NCBI GenBank assembly: GCA_002840125.1
Contig: PGZF01000004.1
Location: 1-64,000, forward strand
Source of the DNA: Gammaproteobacteria bacterium HGW-Gammaproteobacteria-15
Lineage (GTDB): Bacteria; Pseudomonadota; Gammaproteobacteria; Enterobacterales; Alteromonadaceae
Direction of reading: 5' to 3'
Length of the DNA: 64,000 nucleotides
How positions within the stretch are numbered: the stretch's first letter is position 1; every line of letters starts with the position of its first letter. Below the pieces are notes generated by a model. That model worked only from the letters and a program-made list of their open reading frames with translations, ran no database searches and was not told the DNA's origin. Shown here piece by piece: positions 42,285-50,920 of the stretch. The position numbers and the translations under genes are program-made.

Positions 42285-42393
42285 CGCCAGTTAAGATAAT
42301 TAAAAGGCAAACTGCACCGAAAGGGCAGGACGCAAAGCCACCGGTCTACGGCGTTTAACAACGTTACGATAGCGGGGTTGCATTAGCTTGGCG
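42285..42393 (+). ncRNA. Cyclic-di-GMP-I riboswitch (GEMM-I)
   Basis: The GEMM-I core is present in order: GGCAAAC (42306-42312); P2 hairpin with CTGCACC, loop GAAA (a GNRA tetraloop) and GGGCAG; GGACGCAAAGCCACCGGTCTA-type joining region (42327-42347); P3 with TAGCGGGGTTGCA (42370-42382). Flanking TAAT/ATTA and CGCCA (42285-42289)/TGGCG (42389-42393) can extend P1. This closely follows the well-known Vibrio cholerae Vc2 aptamer. It lies about 140 bases upstream of motY and controls, by inference, motY-lafK-fliEFGHIJ. The expression platform (42394-42533) contains a GTATCGC-GTT-GCGATAC hairpin but no obvious terminator, so on/off polarity cannot be read. Confidence 0.88.
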
Positions 42394-42533
42394 ACATCCT
42401 CGTGATGTGTCTCTGCCTGCGCGGCTGCCCGTGTTAGTGCTGAGCGCTTTCTATGCAGTTTTCCTTTTATTTTCTTAAACCAGTGGCGTATCGCGTTGCG
42501 ATACAGGTTGCGGTTAAATAAAAGGGTATCAAT

Positions 42534-43388
42534 GTGTCTTTGTTTTCTCTTAGCTTGTGGTTTAGTACTTCTGCAATCGGCACTGCCATTGCGGGCACTG
42601 TGCTGATCCAGCCAGCCGAGCAGGCGCAGTGGCAGCTTGACAGCAGTGCCTTTCATTGCCGTTTACAGCAGCGGGTTAGCGGGCTGGGCCAGGTGAGCTT
42701 TTTTCTGGAGCCTGGCCAGCAGTTGCAGCTTGATCTTGAACTGGCACAGCCTTATCCCGCCTTAGAGCAAGCCACTGTCGCCGCCCGCAGTGCCGATTGG
42801 CAACCGGATACTATCCAGCCTGAAAGCCTGCCTTATATGGCCGAGTTATATCATGAAAGCCAGGTAAGTTTCTTGCAGGCGGCGTTGCCGTTATTTCAGC
42901 AAGTGCAAGCCGGTGCCTGGCTGCAGTTTGAATTGGGTAATGGCCGGCAGCAGCAACAGTTGTTACTTACCAGCGTGCGTGGCCATGAAGCGGTAGAGCA
43001 GTTTCGTGGCTGCGTGGCGAAAATGTCGCCGCTGTCCTGGCAGCAGGCACGTGATACCGACATTGTTTTTGCCTCAGGCCAGCGTGTGGTCGACCGTACG
43101 CAATTGCCGGTATTGCAAAAACTAGCGCGCTATCTGCAGCTTGACCCCTCTGTGAAAAAAATTCTTATCGATGGCCATACCGACGACGTGGGTACGGTAT
43201 TGGCTAACCGGCAGCTATCAAAAGAAAGAGCCGATGAAGTGGCAGCACGACTGATTGAACTGGGTGTAAAGGCCAGCATGCTGGAAGTACGCGCCCATGG
43301 TAATCGTTATCCATTGCTGCACAGCCAGGGTAAGGCTGAACAATCTAATCGCCGGGTGTCCATCCGGTTAATCCGAACCACTTCCTGA
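42534..43388 (+). CDS. motY: MotY-like T-ring/OmpA-family protein (lateral)
   Basis: 284 residues, start GTG with AAGGG upstream. A short signal (LSLWFSTSAIGTAIAG) leads to a MotY-type N-terminal domain (VLIQPAEQAQWQLDSSAFHC RLQQRVSGLGQVSFF, LELAQPYPALEQATVAA) and a C-terminal OmpA-like peptidoglycan-binding domain (ILIDGHTDDVGTVLANRQLS KERADEVAARL, QSNRRVSIRL). MotY forms the periplasmic ring that positions stators; a lateral motY next to lafK is known in Vibrio. First gene after the riboswitch; 17 bases before the activator. Confidence 0.85.
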   Translation: MSLFSLSLWFSTSAIGTAIAGTVLIQPAEQAQWQLDSSAFHCRLQQRVSGLGQVSFFLEPGQQLQLDLELAQPYPALEQATVAARSADWQPDTIQPESLPYMAELYHESQVSFLQAALPLFQQVQAGAWLQFELGNGRQQQQLLLTSVRGHEAVEQFRGCVAKMSPLSWQQARDTDIVFASGQRVVDRTQLPVLQKLARYLQLDPSVKKILIDGHTDDVGTVLANRQLSKERADEVAARLIELGVKASMLEVRAHGNRYPLLHSQGKAEQSNRRVSIRLIRTTS

Positions 43389-43405
43389 GCAGGATCTGAC
43401 TAACC

Positions 43406-44719
43406 ATGAATTCCCCCTACGTGTTATGGATAGACCAACAAAAACCCAATGCCGAGGTACAGCAATGTATCAGTGCTGAAGGTTACAGCTTATTACACAC
43501 TCATACCGTAACTGAGATCATCAGCCTGTGCCATGACTACCAGCCTGCACTGGTATTTATTGACAGTGGTATGCCGCAAATGTCGTTACCGGATCTGGTC
43601 ACGCTGGTGTACCGCAAGCTACCTGCTGCGCAAATTATCAGTATGGTAAATAACGACCAAAGCGAATTGGCGTCCGATACCTTACAAAGCGGCGCTATTG
43701 ATTATTTACTTAAACCTTTTTTTGCCTCGCAGTTAAAAACCTCAATTCGTAATGCTACGGCCATGAGCAAGGGGCTGAAGGATTTAGTGGCTGTGTCGCA
43801 TGCCAGCCGTCAGATCCTGCAACTGGCTAACCGGGCCGCGCAAACTGAAGCCAGCGTATTAATACTGGGCGAGTCCGGTACCGGTAAAGAACGCTTGGCG
43901 CAGTTTATTCATCAGGCATCAGATCGTGCTGACAAACCTTTTGTTGCCGTTAATTGCGCAGCTATTCCGGAACATATGCTTGAAGCCATGCTGTTTGGCT
44001 ACAACAAGGGCGCTTTTACCGGCGCAGTCAGCCAGCAAATTGGTAAATTTGAAGCAGCCAACGGCGGCAGTATTTTGCTGGATGAAATTTCTGAATTACC
44101 ACTGGCCCTGCAAGCCAAACTATTGCGGGTGCTGCAAGAGCGGGAATTGGAGCGCCTTGGCAGTAACAACCGCATTAAGCTGGATATCCGCGTTATTGCT
44201 GCCAGCAACAAAAATCTGCGTACTCAGGTCGAGCAGGGGCTATTTCGCGAAGACTTATTCTACCGGCTGGATGTTTTACCACTAAGCTGGCCGGCGCTGC
44301 GCGAGCGGCGTGATGATATTTTGCCACTGGCAGAGTTTTTTATTAACAAGTACGGCAACGGCAAATACCGTTTAAGCCGCGGCGCGGCCGACGTGATGTT
44401 GCAATACAACTGGCCGGGCAACGTGCGTGAACTGGAAAACGTAATGCAGCGGGCCCTGGTTATGGCGCGTGGCATCGAACTACAGATAGCTGATCTGAAT
44501 TTACCGCAATGTCACCCGCAGGCTGCCGCTATTTGTGCCGGTTTGCTCAAGCAAAGTAAGAAGAATGCCGAGTTTGATTACATTCTCGATGTACTGAACA
44601 AATGTAACGGCCACCGCACCCGTACGGCACAGGCACTGGGTGTTAGCACCCGCGCCCTGCGCTACAAATTAGCCGCCATGCGTGAGCATGGTGTCGACAT
44701 AGACGCATTAGCTTCTTAA
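43406..44719 (+). CDS. lafK: Sigma-54-dependent flagellar activator (LafK/FlrC type)
   Basis: 437 residues in three parts. Residues 1-115 are receiver-like, with Asp53 (VFIDSGMP) and Lys103 (LLKPF) but only one acidic residue at the usual N-terminal acidic pair (LWIDQQ), so phosphorylation is uncertain. The AAA+ domain has Walker A GESGTGKE (155-162), the sigma-54 contact loop GAFTGA (202-207) and GGSILLDEISELP. The C-terminal Fis-type helix-turn-helix is TRTAQALGVSTRALRYKL. Predicted to open the sigma-54 promoters at 7803 and 30633. It sits in the riboswitch-led operon, so c-di-GMP should set the level of the whole system. Confidence 0.92.
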   Translation: MNSPYVLWIDQQKPNAEVQQCISAEGYSLLHTHTVTEIISLCHDYQPALVFIDSGMPQMSLPDLVTLVYRKLPAAQIISMVNNDQSELASDTLQSGAIDYLLKPFFASQLKTSIRNATAMSKGLKDLVAVSHASRQILQLANRAAQTEASVLILGESGTGKERLAQFIHQASDRADKPFVAVNCAAIPEHMLEAMLFGYNKGAFTGAVSQQIGKFEAANGGSILLDEISELPLALQAKLLRVLQERELERLGSNNRIKLDIRVIAASNKNLRTQVEQGLFREDLFYRLDVLPLSWPALRERRDDILPLAEFFINKYGNGKYRLSRGAADVMLQYNWPGNVRELENVMQRALVMARGIELQIADLNLPQCHPQAAAICAGLLKQSKKNAEFDYILDVLNKCNGHRTRTAQALGVSTRALRYKLAAMREHGVDIDALAS

Positions 44720-44726
44720 GGAATTT

Positions 44727-45047
44727 ATGATGATTTCACCAATAAACAGCCAGAACCAGATGCTGGATATGATGACAGCGTTACAGCAGGTTGCCAGTAA
44801 TGAGCGCGTTGCACCGGCTAATAATGACAGCGGCATCGGCAGCGATTTTTCGCAGGTGATCCGCTCAATCAATCAGCAGCAGAATATCGCTGCTGACATG
44901 ATGACAGCGGTAGACACCGGCCAGTCTGACGATGTGGTAGGCGCTATGGTAGCCAGCCAGAAAGCCAGTTTAAGTTTCTCTATGCTGCTGCAGGCGCGTA
45001 ATAAGGTACTGAGCGGCATTGATGATGTAATGCGGATGTCACTGTAA
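44727..45047 (+). CDS. fliE: MS-ring/rod junction protein FliE
   Basis: 106 residues. C-terminal VVGAMVASQKASLSFSMLLQ ARNKVLSGIDDVMRMSL is the FliE signature. It links the FliF ring to the proximal rod and is an early export substrate. Two adjacent ATG codons (44727, 44730); AAGGA upstream. Confidence 0.94.
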   Translation: MMISPINSQNQMLDMMTALQQVASNERVAPANNDSGIGSDFSQVIRSINQQQNIAADMMTAVDTGQSDDVVGAMVASQKASLSFSMLLQARNKVLSGIDDVMRMSL

Positions 45048-45057
45048 GGACAATGTA

Positions 45058-46785
45058 ATGAAAGGCGAAGTGATAAAACAAATGCCCGCGGCGCATATCG
45101 AGGGTAACTTTCGCGAGAAAGTCATTAACTTGTCTAACAGGTTTAACTGGTTACCGGGTGGCGACCGTAGCATAGCGTCTATCGCCTTACTGGCTACGCT
45201 GGTAGCCGCGACGATAGTACTGATTTTATGGACTTCGGCGAAAAACTACGTGCCTTTGTATGGTAATCAGGAGCATTACGACAAAGCCGGCATCCTGGAA
45301 GTGCTCGACAAAGAAAAAGTCGCCTTTCGGATTGATACCGACACCGGCAATATTATGGTGCCGCAGGATCGTCTGGCCGATGCACGTATAACGCTGGCCG
45401 CACGCGGTATTAAAGCCGCCATGCCAGAGGGGCTGTCTACCATAGGCGAGAAAGTGACTATGGGTACCAGCCAGTTTATGGAGTCTATGCAATATCAGCA
45501 TGCGCTGGAAGGTGAACTGGCGCGCACTATTATAACGATGGACGGCGTGCGCAACAGCCGGGTGCATCTGGCCGTGCCAAAACGTAATTTATTTGTTGGC
45601 CGCCAGGAAGAAAAATCTGCTGCTTCAGTAATGGTTGATTTAGCGCCGGGTTACGAGCTGAAACCCAGCCAGGTTGAAGCTATTGTCAGCCTGATCAGCG
45701 GCAGTGTACCGGGGCTGGACCCACGCAAAGTGTCGGTGGTAGATCAGCGTGGTAAGCTGCTAACCGGCGAGTTGTATGACGACGCCCCTATTGGCAAAGA
45801 AACCGATAAAAAGCTGGCCTTTATTCAGAAGCTCGAACGCAATATTGAACAACGTGCCGCCATTATGTTGTTGCCTATTCTGGGCGATGGCAACTACCGC
45901 ATTCAGATATCGTCGGATGTCGATTTCAGCGTGGTAGAAGAAACCCGCGAAGTGGTTGACCCCGCCTCAGTAATGCGGTCTGAATCAATAAAAACCGATA
46001 CTATGCTTGATCAACTGGCAATGGGCATTCCCGGCTCGCTGGCCAATCAACCACCCTTACCGGCCAATCAACAGGCCGAAGACAATAACCAGCGGACCTC
46101 AGAGCGCAACGAAAGCAGCCGCCAGTTTGACAATGGCCGGGCGGTAACTCACACCCGCTTTGAAGTGGGCAGGTTAAAGTCGATGAGCGTGTCAGTACTG
46201 GTAAATGAAGCCGCTGCAGGCGATGCCGGCTGGACTCAGGCGCAACTGCAGCAACTGGGTGAAATGGTAAAAACCGCAACCGGTTTTCAGGCCGACCGTG
46301 GCGATCAGTTTAATATCACCAGTTTTGGCTTTGTTGCCGCAGAGCTGTCAAGCGAACCGCAGGCAGGTCTACCCTGGTGGCAGCTACCTGAAGTTAAAGA
46401 ATATGCCCGCTATGTATTTGGCAGCTTAATAGCACTGGCATTGATCCTGTTTGGCGTGCGGCCTTTGGTTAACCATCTGATCACGGGCAAAAAGCAGCGC
46501 GAGCCGGAAACAGACCATGCTTACGCCACCTTGTCGGATGAACCCCTGCCAGCACTAAATGCGCAGTCAAATGCCAAAAGTGCCGCAGACAATAGCGCCG
46601 ATGCCGCGCAGGGCGATATACCACAACCTGGCTTTAATGCGCTTAACCTGCCGAAAATTGGTTCTGAATTTGCTGAGCAAATCAGCCATATGCAGCTTTT
46701 GGCCAGTAAAGAATCTGACAGGGTAACCGCAGTGATTAAATATTGGGTAGAGCGAGGAGTCAGCATTGAATCAACTAAGGTCTGA
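45058..46785 (+). CDS. fliF: MS-ring protein FliF
   Basis: 575 residues. N-terminal membrane helix (ASIALLATLVAATIVLILW), ring-building motifs (VPLYGNQEHYDKAGILEVLD, GTSQFMESMQYQHALEGELA RTI, RNSRVHLAVPKRNLFVGRQE), a Gln/Asn-rich variable region at about 330-365, a second membrane helix (YVFGSLIALALILFGVRPLV) and a C-terminal FliG-binding tail. Length is normal. AAGGA precedes the ATG. Confidence 0.96.
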   Translation: MKGEVIKQMPAAHIEGNFREKVINLSNRFNWLPGGDRSIASIALLATLVAATIVLILWTSAKNYVPLYGNQEHYDKAGILEVLDKEKVAFRIDTDTGNIMVPQDRLADARITLAARGIKAAMPEGLSTIGEKVTMGTSQFMESMQYQHALEGELARTIITMDGVRNSRVHLAVPKRNLFVGRQEEKSAASVMVDLAPGYELKPSQVEAIVSLISGSVPGLDPRKVSVVDQRGKLLTGELYDDAPIGKETDKKLAFIQKLERNIEQRAAIMLLPILGDGNYRIQISSDVDFSVVEETREVVDPASVMRSESIKTDTMLDQLAMGIPGSLANQPPLPANQQAEDNNQRTSERNESSRQFDNGRAVTHTRFEVGRLKSMSVSVLVNEAAAGDAGWTQAQLQQLGEMVKTATGFQADRGDQFNITSFGFVAAELSSEPQAGLPWWQLPEVKEYARYVFGSLIALALILFGVRPLVNHLITGKKQREPETDHAYATLSDEPLPALNAQSNAKSAADNSADAAQGDIPQPGFNALNLPKIGSEFAEQISHMQLLASKESDRVTAVIKYWVERGVSIESTKV

Positions 46786-47785
46786 ACATAGCCGCACTAT
46801 TACCGATTTAGATCGGGCGGCAATTTTGCTGCTAAGCATGGGCGAAGAAAATGCAGCCGGTATTATTAAAAAGCTTAGCCGGCATGAAGTGCGGGCATTG
46901 TCAGAGCGGATGGCGAAGATCACCAACGTAACGCAGGACGATGTCGCATTAATTTTAAACGACTTTTTTGACTGTTACCGCAGTGAAAGCGGTGTCAGCG
47001 GTGCCTCAAGGTTGTACCTGGAGCGGGCGCTGGACAAAGCCGTTGGCCGTAAACTGGCGCGCGGTATGCTGGATGATATCTACGGCGGCGCACTGGCGGA
47101 TGATTTACGCCGCCTGGAGTGGGTACCCCCTGAGTTGCTGGCGCGTTTTTTAGAGCAGGAGCATGTACAAATGCAGGCATTGTTGCTGGCCTTTTTACCG
47201 CCCGAGCAAGCCTCAGCAGTTATAGCGCTGTTTCCTAAACAAAAGCATGACGACATTCTGTTTCGTATTGCCAGCCTGCGTGAAGTCAGCGAACACGTAA
47301 TGGATGATTTACGCCATACACTGGAAGCCTGTATTGAATATGTGGGCGAACAGGTTGGTGCCCGCGTTAACGGCGTGGAAAAAGTGGCAGAAATAATGAA
47401 CCGCTACAACGGCAATAAAGCCGAGGTAATGGAGCTGCTAAAACAACATAACGCCGAAACCGCCGAAGCGGTGCAGGATAAAATGTATGACTTTGCCTCA
47501 CTGGCCCGCCAAAGCGAAGATGTGCTGGCTCACCTGCTGAACGAAATACCGGATGAGCTATGGGTAGTGGCCCTAAAAGGCTGCGAACCGGCCATGCTGG
47601 ACAGCATTATGTCGGCCCTGCCAAAACGGCTGGCCCAGGTTTACCGCCAGCAAATTGAAGGCACCAAGGCGCAAACCGTTACCAAAGTGGAAGCAGCCCG
47701 GGCAGAAATCATGCGGATGATCCGCCAGATGATGGCCAAAGGCGAAGTGGATTATCGCTTATACGAAGAAGCGACACTGGGATAA
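46766..47785 (+). CDS. fliG: Rotor switch protein FliG
   Basis: 339 residues, TTG start with GAGGAG six bases upstream, overlapping the fliF end by 20 bases. FliG domains in order: N (DRAAILLLSMGEENAAGIIK KLSRHEVRALS), middle with EHVQMQALLLAFLPPEQASA VI (an EHPQ-like motif reading EHVQ), and C-terminal torque domain with FDDLVRQS-like FASLARQSEDVLAHLLNEIP. The charged torque helix is present. Confidence 0.94.
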   Translation: MNQLRSEHSRTITDLDRAAILLLSMGEENAAGIIKKLSRHEVRALSERMAKITNVTQDDVALILNDFFDCYRSESGVSGASRLYLERALDKAVGRKLARGMLDDIYGGALADDLRRLEWVPPELLARFLEQEHVQMQALLLAFLPPEQASAVIALFPKQKHDDILFRIASLREVSEHVMDDLRHTLEACIEYVGEQVGARVNGVEKVAEIMNRYNGNKAEVMELLKQHNAETAEAVQDKMYDFASLARQSEDVLAHLLNEIPDELWVVALKGCEPAMLDSIMSALPKRLAQVYRQQIEGTKAQTVTKVEAARAEIMRMIRQMMAKGEVDYRLYEEATLG

Positions 47786-47787
47786 CT

Positions 47788-48423
47788 ATGGCAGATCTGT
47801 ATCGTTTTCCCGGTGTACAGCGTGATCTGAGCAAACAAAGCCCGGAGCAGCAACTGCAGCAAGCTTATGAGCGCGGCGTGCAGGAAGGCCGGCTACAGGG
47901 GGCAGAGCAAGGCCGGCTGCAGGCACAGCAGCAAGCCGAGCAACAAGCTCTGCAACAGGCTGATGCGCGCCAGCAACAAGCGATACAGCAGCTGCGCCAG
48001 CAGTTTGAGCAACAATTACAGCAGCTACAACTGCAGTTGCAACAACAACAGCAGCAACAGGAAAAACAACTGGCACAAGCCATATTTGAACTGGTTAGCC
48101 AACTGGCCACACTGACGCTGGAGGCTGAACTGAGCCTGCAGCCTGCGCACTTGCAGCAAGCTATCACCAGCGTATTGGCCTTATTACAGGTAAACGAACA
48201 GATCCATACTATCCGGCTGGCCCCAACAGACTTTACGCTGTGGCAGCAACTGGATATTGCCGCCCTTGGCAATATTAACCTGCAACCCGACGCCCGGCTG
48301 GCACCGGGCAGCGCTGAATTTGTCGGTTTGTCTCAGTTACATTTACTCGATTTTCGCCAGCGTTTAAGCCAGATGCTACCGCAGTTAAAGCAACAGCTTG
48401 AGAGCAGCCATGAGCCTGCTTAA
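47788..48423 (+). CDS. fliH: Export ATPase regulator FliH
   Basis: 211 residues. After a short N-terminal segment (MADLYRFPGVQRD) comes a long Gln-rich coiled coil (about 20-95, with GxxxG-like YERGVQEGRLQGAEQGRL repeats) and a C-terminal globular part binding FliI (LVSQLATLTLEAELSLQPAH LQQAI). The Gln-rich DNA is repetitive CAG/CAA, not an RNA feature. FliH links FliI to the C-ring. Confidence 0.9.
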   Translation: MADLYRFPGVQRDLSKQSPEQQLQQAYERGVQEGRLQGAEQGRLQAQQQAEQQALQQADARQQQAIQQLRQQFEQQLQQLQLQLQQQQQQQEKQLAQAIFELVSQLATLTLEAELSLQPAHLQQAITSVLALLQVNEQIHTIRLAPTDFTLWQQLDIAALGNINLQPDARLAPGSAEFVGLSQLHLLDFRQRLSQMLPQLKQQLESSHEPA

Positions 48424-49738
48424 CCGCGTGCAACAGGCAGGCAGCCAGTTAGATGCCGGGGCCTTGTACCAGAGCTTTGGTACTCTGGTGCGGGTAAACG
48501 GCATGGTGCTTACCGTGGCCGGTGGCCAGTATACGCTGGGGCAGCGCTATCAGGTAGAAATGCCTGACGGCCACTGGGTTGAAGCGGAAGTGGTAGGCTT
48601 CGACCGTGAACAGGCCTTTTTAATGCCGCTGACCAACGCCAGTGCGCTGACAACCGGTGCCCGAGTAAGGCCACAGTTAAACGCGACAGCATTAACTGTA
48701 AGCCGGGCTTTGCTGGGGCGGGTGGTTGATGGCCTGATGCAGCCGCTTGACGGCGGCCCGGCTTTAACCAAAGGTGAACATATCAGCAGCCAGCTGGCCG
48801 CGGTAAACCCGATGCAGAAAAAGGGTGTAACCACGCCGCTGGATGTCGGTATAAAAGCGATTAATGGTTTATTTACTGTTGGTCAGGGCCAGCGGCTGGG
48901 CTTATTTGCCGGCTCTGGTGTGGGTAAAAGTAAATTGCTTGGCATGATGACACGCTTTACCAGTGCCGATGTGGTGATCGTCGGTTTAGTGGGTGAACGT
49001 GGCTGGGAAGTAAAAGACTTCATTGAACATAGCCTCGGCCCGGATGGCATGAAAAAAGCCATCGTCGTGGCGGCACCGGCCGATCAGTCACCGTTACTGC
49101 GTATGCGCAGTGCCGAGCTGGCGCACCGCCTGGCAGCCTGGTTTCGCGATCAGGGCCTGCATGTGTTACTGCTGGTTGATTCGTTAACCCGCTATGCCCA
49201 GGCACAGCGCGAAATTGCGCTGTCAGTTGGTGAGCCACCCGCTACCCGTGGTTATCCGCCGTCGGTATTTAGCAAGCTTACCCAGTTAGTAGAGCGTGCC
49301 GGTAACAGCAGTGACAGCAGCGGCAGTATGACAGCCATTTACACTGTACTGGCCGAAGGTGACGATCAGCAGGATCCGATAGCCGATGCCGCCCGCGCTA
49401 TTCTGGATGGCCATGTGGTACTAAGCCGCGAACTGGCCGAGCGCGGCCATTATCCGGCAATAGATATTGGTGCCTCCATCAGCCGGGTAATGCCAAATAT
49501 TGTGTCTGAGCAGCAGCTAAAAAGCTGTTACAGCTTAAAACGTTTATATAGCCGTTATCAGCAGGTGCAGGAGCTGATCCCGCTGGGTGCTTATCAGGCC
49601 GGCAAAGACAGCGAGCTGGATCGCGCCGTGGCCTTGTATCCGAAGATAGAGCAGTTCCTCTGTCAGGGCTTAAATGAACAGATTGATTTCAGCCAAACCG
49701 AACAACAACTGGCAACTTTGGTGGCGCAGCATGCTTAA
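48410..49738 (+). CDS. fliI: Flagellar export ATPase FliI
   Basis: 442 residues from ATG 48410, inside the fliH end (TTG 48398 is an alternative). Walker A GSGVGKS (about 168-174), GERGWEVKDFIEH, LLLVDSLTRYAQAQREIALS (Walker B) and GEPPATRGYPPSVFSKLTQL mark the F1-beta-like ATPase of the export apparatus. Overlaps fliJ by 8 bases. Confidence 0.96.
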   Translation: MSLLNRVQQAGSQLDAGALYQSFGTLVRVNGMVLTVAGGQYTLGQRYQVEMPDGHWVEAEVVGFDREQAFLMPLTNASALTTGARVRPQLNATALTVSRALLGRVVDGLMQPLDGGPALTKGEHISSQLAAVNPMQKKGVTTPLDVGIKAINGLFTVGQGQRLGLFAGSGVGKSKLLGMMTRFTSADVVIVGLVGERGWEVKDFIEHSLGPDGMKKAIVVAAPADQSPLLRMRSAELAHRLAAWFRDQGLHVLLLVDSLTRYAQAQREIALSVGEPPATRGYPPSVFSKLTQLVERAGNSSDSSGSMTAIYTVLAEGDDQQDPIADAARAILDGHVVLSRELAERGHYPAIDIGASISRVMPNIVSEQQLKSCYSLKRLYSRYQQVQELIPLGAYQAGKDSELDRAVALYPKIEQFLCQGLNEQIDFSQTEQQLATLVAQHA

Positions 49739-50150
49739 AAAATATCTGCAAACGCAACAGGACAACTTTGATGTCATGCGCAGCCGGCATAGCCAGCTGC
49801 AACGTCAGGCCGAGCATGAACAGCAGCGTAGCAGCATGCTGACGCAACATATCAATAGTATGGAAACCAGCCGCCAGATGGTATGCAGCCTTAGCCTGCA
49901 GAATTTGTCGGGCTTAAAGGTGATCATGCATGATATGGCGCAGCAGCAGCAACACCGCAGCGATTTAGCGCAGCAGGAAGTAGCCATGCAGCAACAGGCC
50001 TGCAGCAAACAGGCAGCTTACAACCTGGCCATAGAGCAGGTGTTGGAAAAACGCCGCCAGCGCCAGTTACTGCAACAACAACGGCGCGAGCAAAAACAGC
50101 AGGACGAACTGGCAATGCAAATGTATCAGCGCCAGCGGGTTTTGGGCTAA
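49731..50150 (+). CDS. fliJ: Export ATPase stalk protein FliJ
   Basis: 139 residues from ATG 49731, which overlaps the fliI stop. Entirely a long antiparallel coiled coil, Gln/Arg-rich (LKKYLQTQQDNFDVMRSRHS, ending EQKQQDELAMQMYQRQRVLG), as FliJ. It acts like the gamma stalk of the ATPase ring. Last gene of the flagellar locus; a weak hairpin AGCCG-tattg-CGGCT (50191-50205) plus T-rich sequence follows. Confidence 0.9.
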   Translation: MLKKYLQTQQDNFDVMRSRHSQLQRQAEHEQQRSSMLTQHINSMETSRQMVCSLSLQNLSGLKVIMHDMAQQQQHRSDLAQQEVAMQQQACSKQAAYNLAIEQVLEKRRQRQLLQQQRREQKQQDELAMQMYQRQRVLG

Positions 50151-50285
50151 GCCCAACGTCACGATAAAACTTACATTCCCACTGCTATATAGCCGTATTG
50201 CGGCTTACTTTTGTGCATCTTTCCCTATATCGGTTACTTTTTCCGCGATTTTTATTTTATCACTGCACGTTTTATAACTTTACTG

Positions 50286-50335
50286 TACCAACTGGACGGT
50301 ATAGAATTTCGGCATTCTATACCAACCAGACGGTT
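50286..50335. promoter_or_regulatory. Operators of the TetR-RND efflux operon
   Basis: Two near-identical 16-base sites, TACCAACTGGACGGTA (50286-50301) and TACCAACCAGACGGTT (50320-50335), flank a dyad GGTATAGAAT/ATTCTATACC (50298-50307, 50314-50323). Spacing of 34 bases places them on the same DNA face. They lie 42 bases before the TetR start, the usual autoregulatory position. Confidence 0.7.
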
Positions 50336-50377
50336 TTTTTTTGGCTTAACGCTATAAACAGACCGGGGAGACTTAAA

Positions 50378-50920
50378 TTGAGCAAAAAATCGCAGATTAC
50401 TACCGCGCAGATCCTCTCTGCTGCATTAAATGTTGCCGCTGATCAAGGCGCCGGCAAGGTAACGCTTGATGCGGTAGCCAAAGCCAGCGGGCTGAGTAAA
50501 GGGGGGCTGCTATATCACTTTCCTACTAAAGAAGCGCTGATCAGCGCCATGATACAACAGCTGATAGATGAGACAGAGACAAGCCGCTTAGCGCTGATGC
50601 AGCAAGGAGACAATGTATTAGCCGCGGTGATAAAGGCACATGCTAATTTCAGTTCTCAGGTCAAAGGCAATACTGCCATGGCGATACTGGCAGCAGCGGC
50701 AGACCAACCGGCCTTACTGGCGCCCGTGCAGCAGATCAGCCGGAAAGTTATGCATGAAATTGCTGAGGCCAGTGGCGACAATTCTGAAGCGTTAATGTTG
50801 CTATTAGCCAGTGAGGCAATGATTTTTCAGGAGTTACTGCACATATCCCCGTTCAGTAGCGAGCAAAAAGCTAATTTAGATCGCTATATGCTTAGCCGCG
50901 CACAGGAGCTGATAAAATGA
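50378..50920 (+). CDS. TetR-family repressor of the efflux operon
   Basis: 180 residues from TTG 50378, chosen because GGGGAG is seven bases upstream and the product begins MSKKSQITTAQILSAALNVA; the frame is open further upstream but that part runs through the operators. The N-terminal helix-turn-helix is VTLDAVAKASGLSKGGLLYH F; the C-terminal ligand-binding half is variable. Overlaps the adaptor gene by 4 bases (ATGA). Confidence 0.88.
   Translation: MSKKSQITTAQILSAALNVAADQGAGKVTLDAVAKASGLSKGGLLYHFPTKEALISAMIQQLIDETETSRLALMQQGDNVLAAVIKAHANFSSQVKGNTAMAILAAAADQPALLAPVQQISRKVMHEIAEASGDNSEALMLLLASEAMIFQELLHISPFSSEQKANLDRYMLSRAQELIK

Noticed and set aside
42300-42656. 118-codon minus-strand open frame in the motY leader
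   Set aside because: It covers the riboswitch and the start of motY in antisense, has no ribosome site, and the sequence shows no family traits; structure of the RNA explains the region better.
47860-48065. Possible tandem repeat or CRISPR-like array
   Set aside because: It is the CAG/CAA-rich coding sequence of the FliH coiled coil; no regular spacer-repeat pattern.
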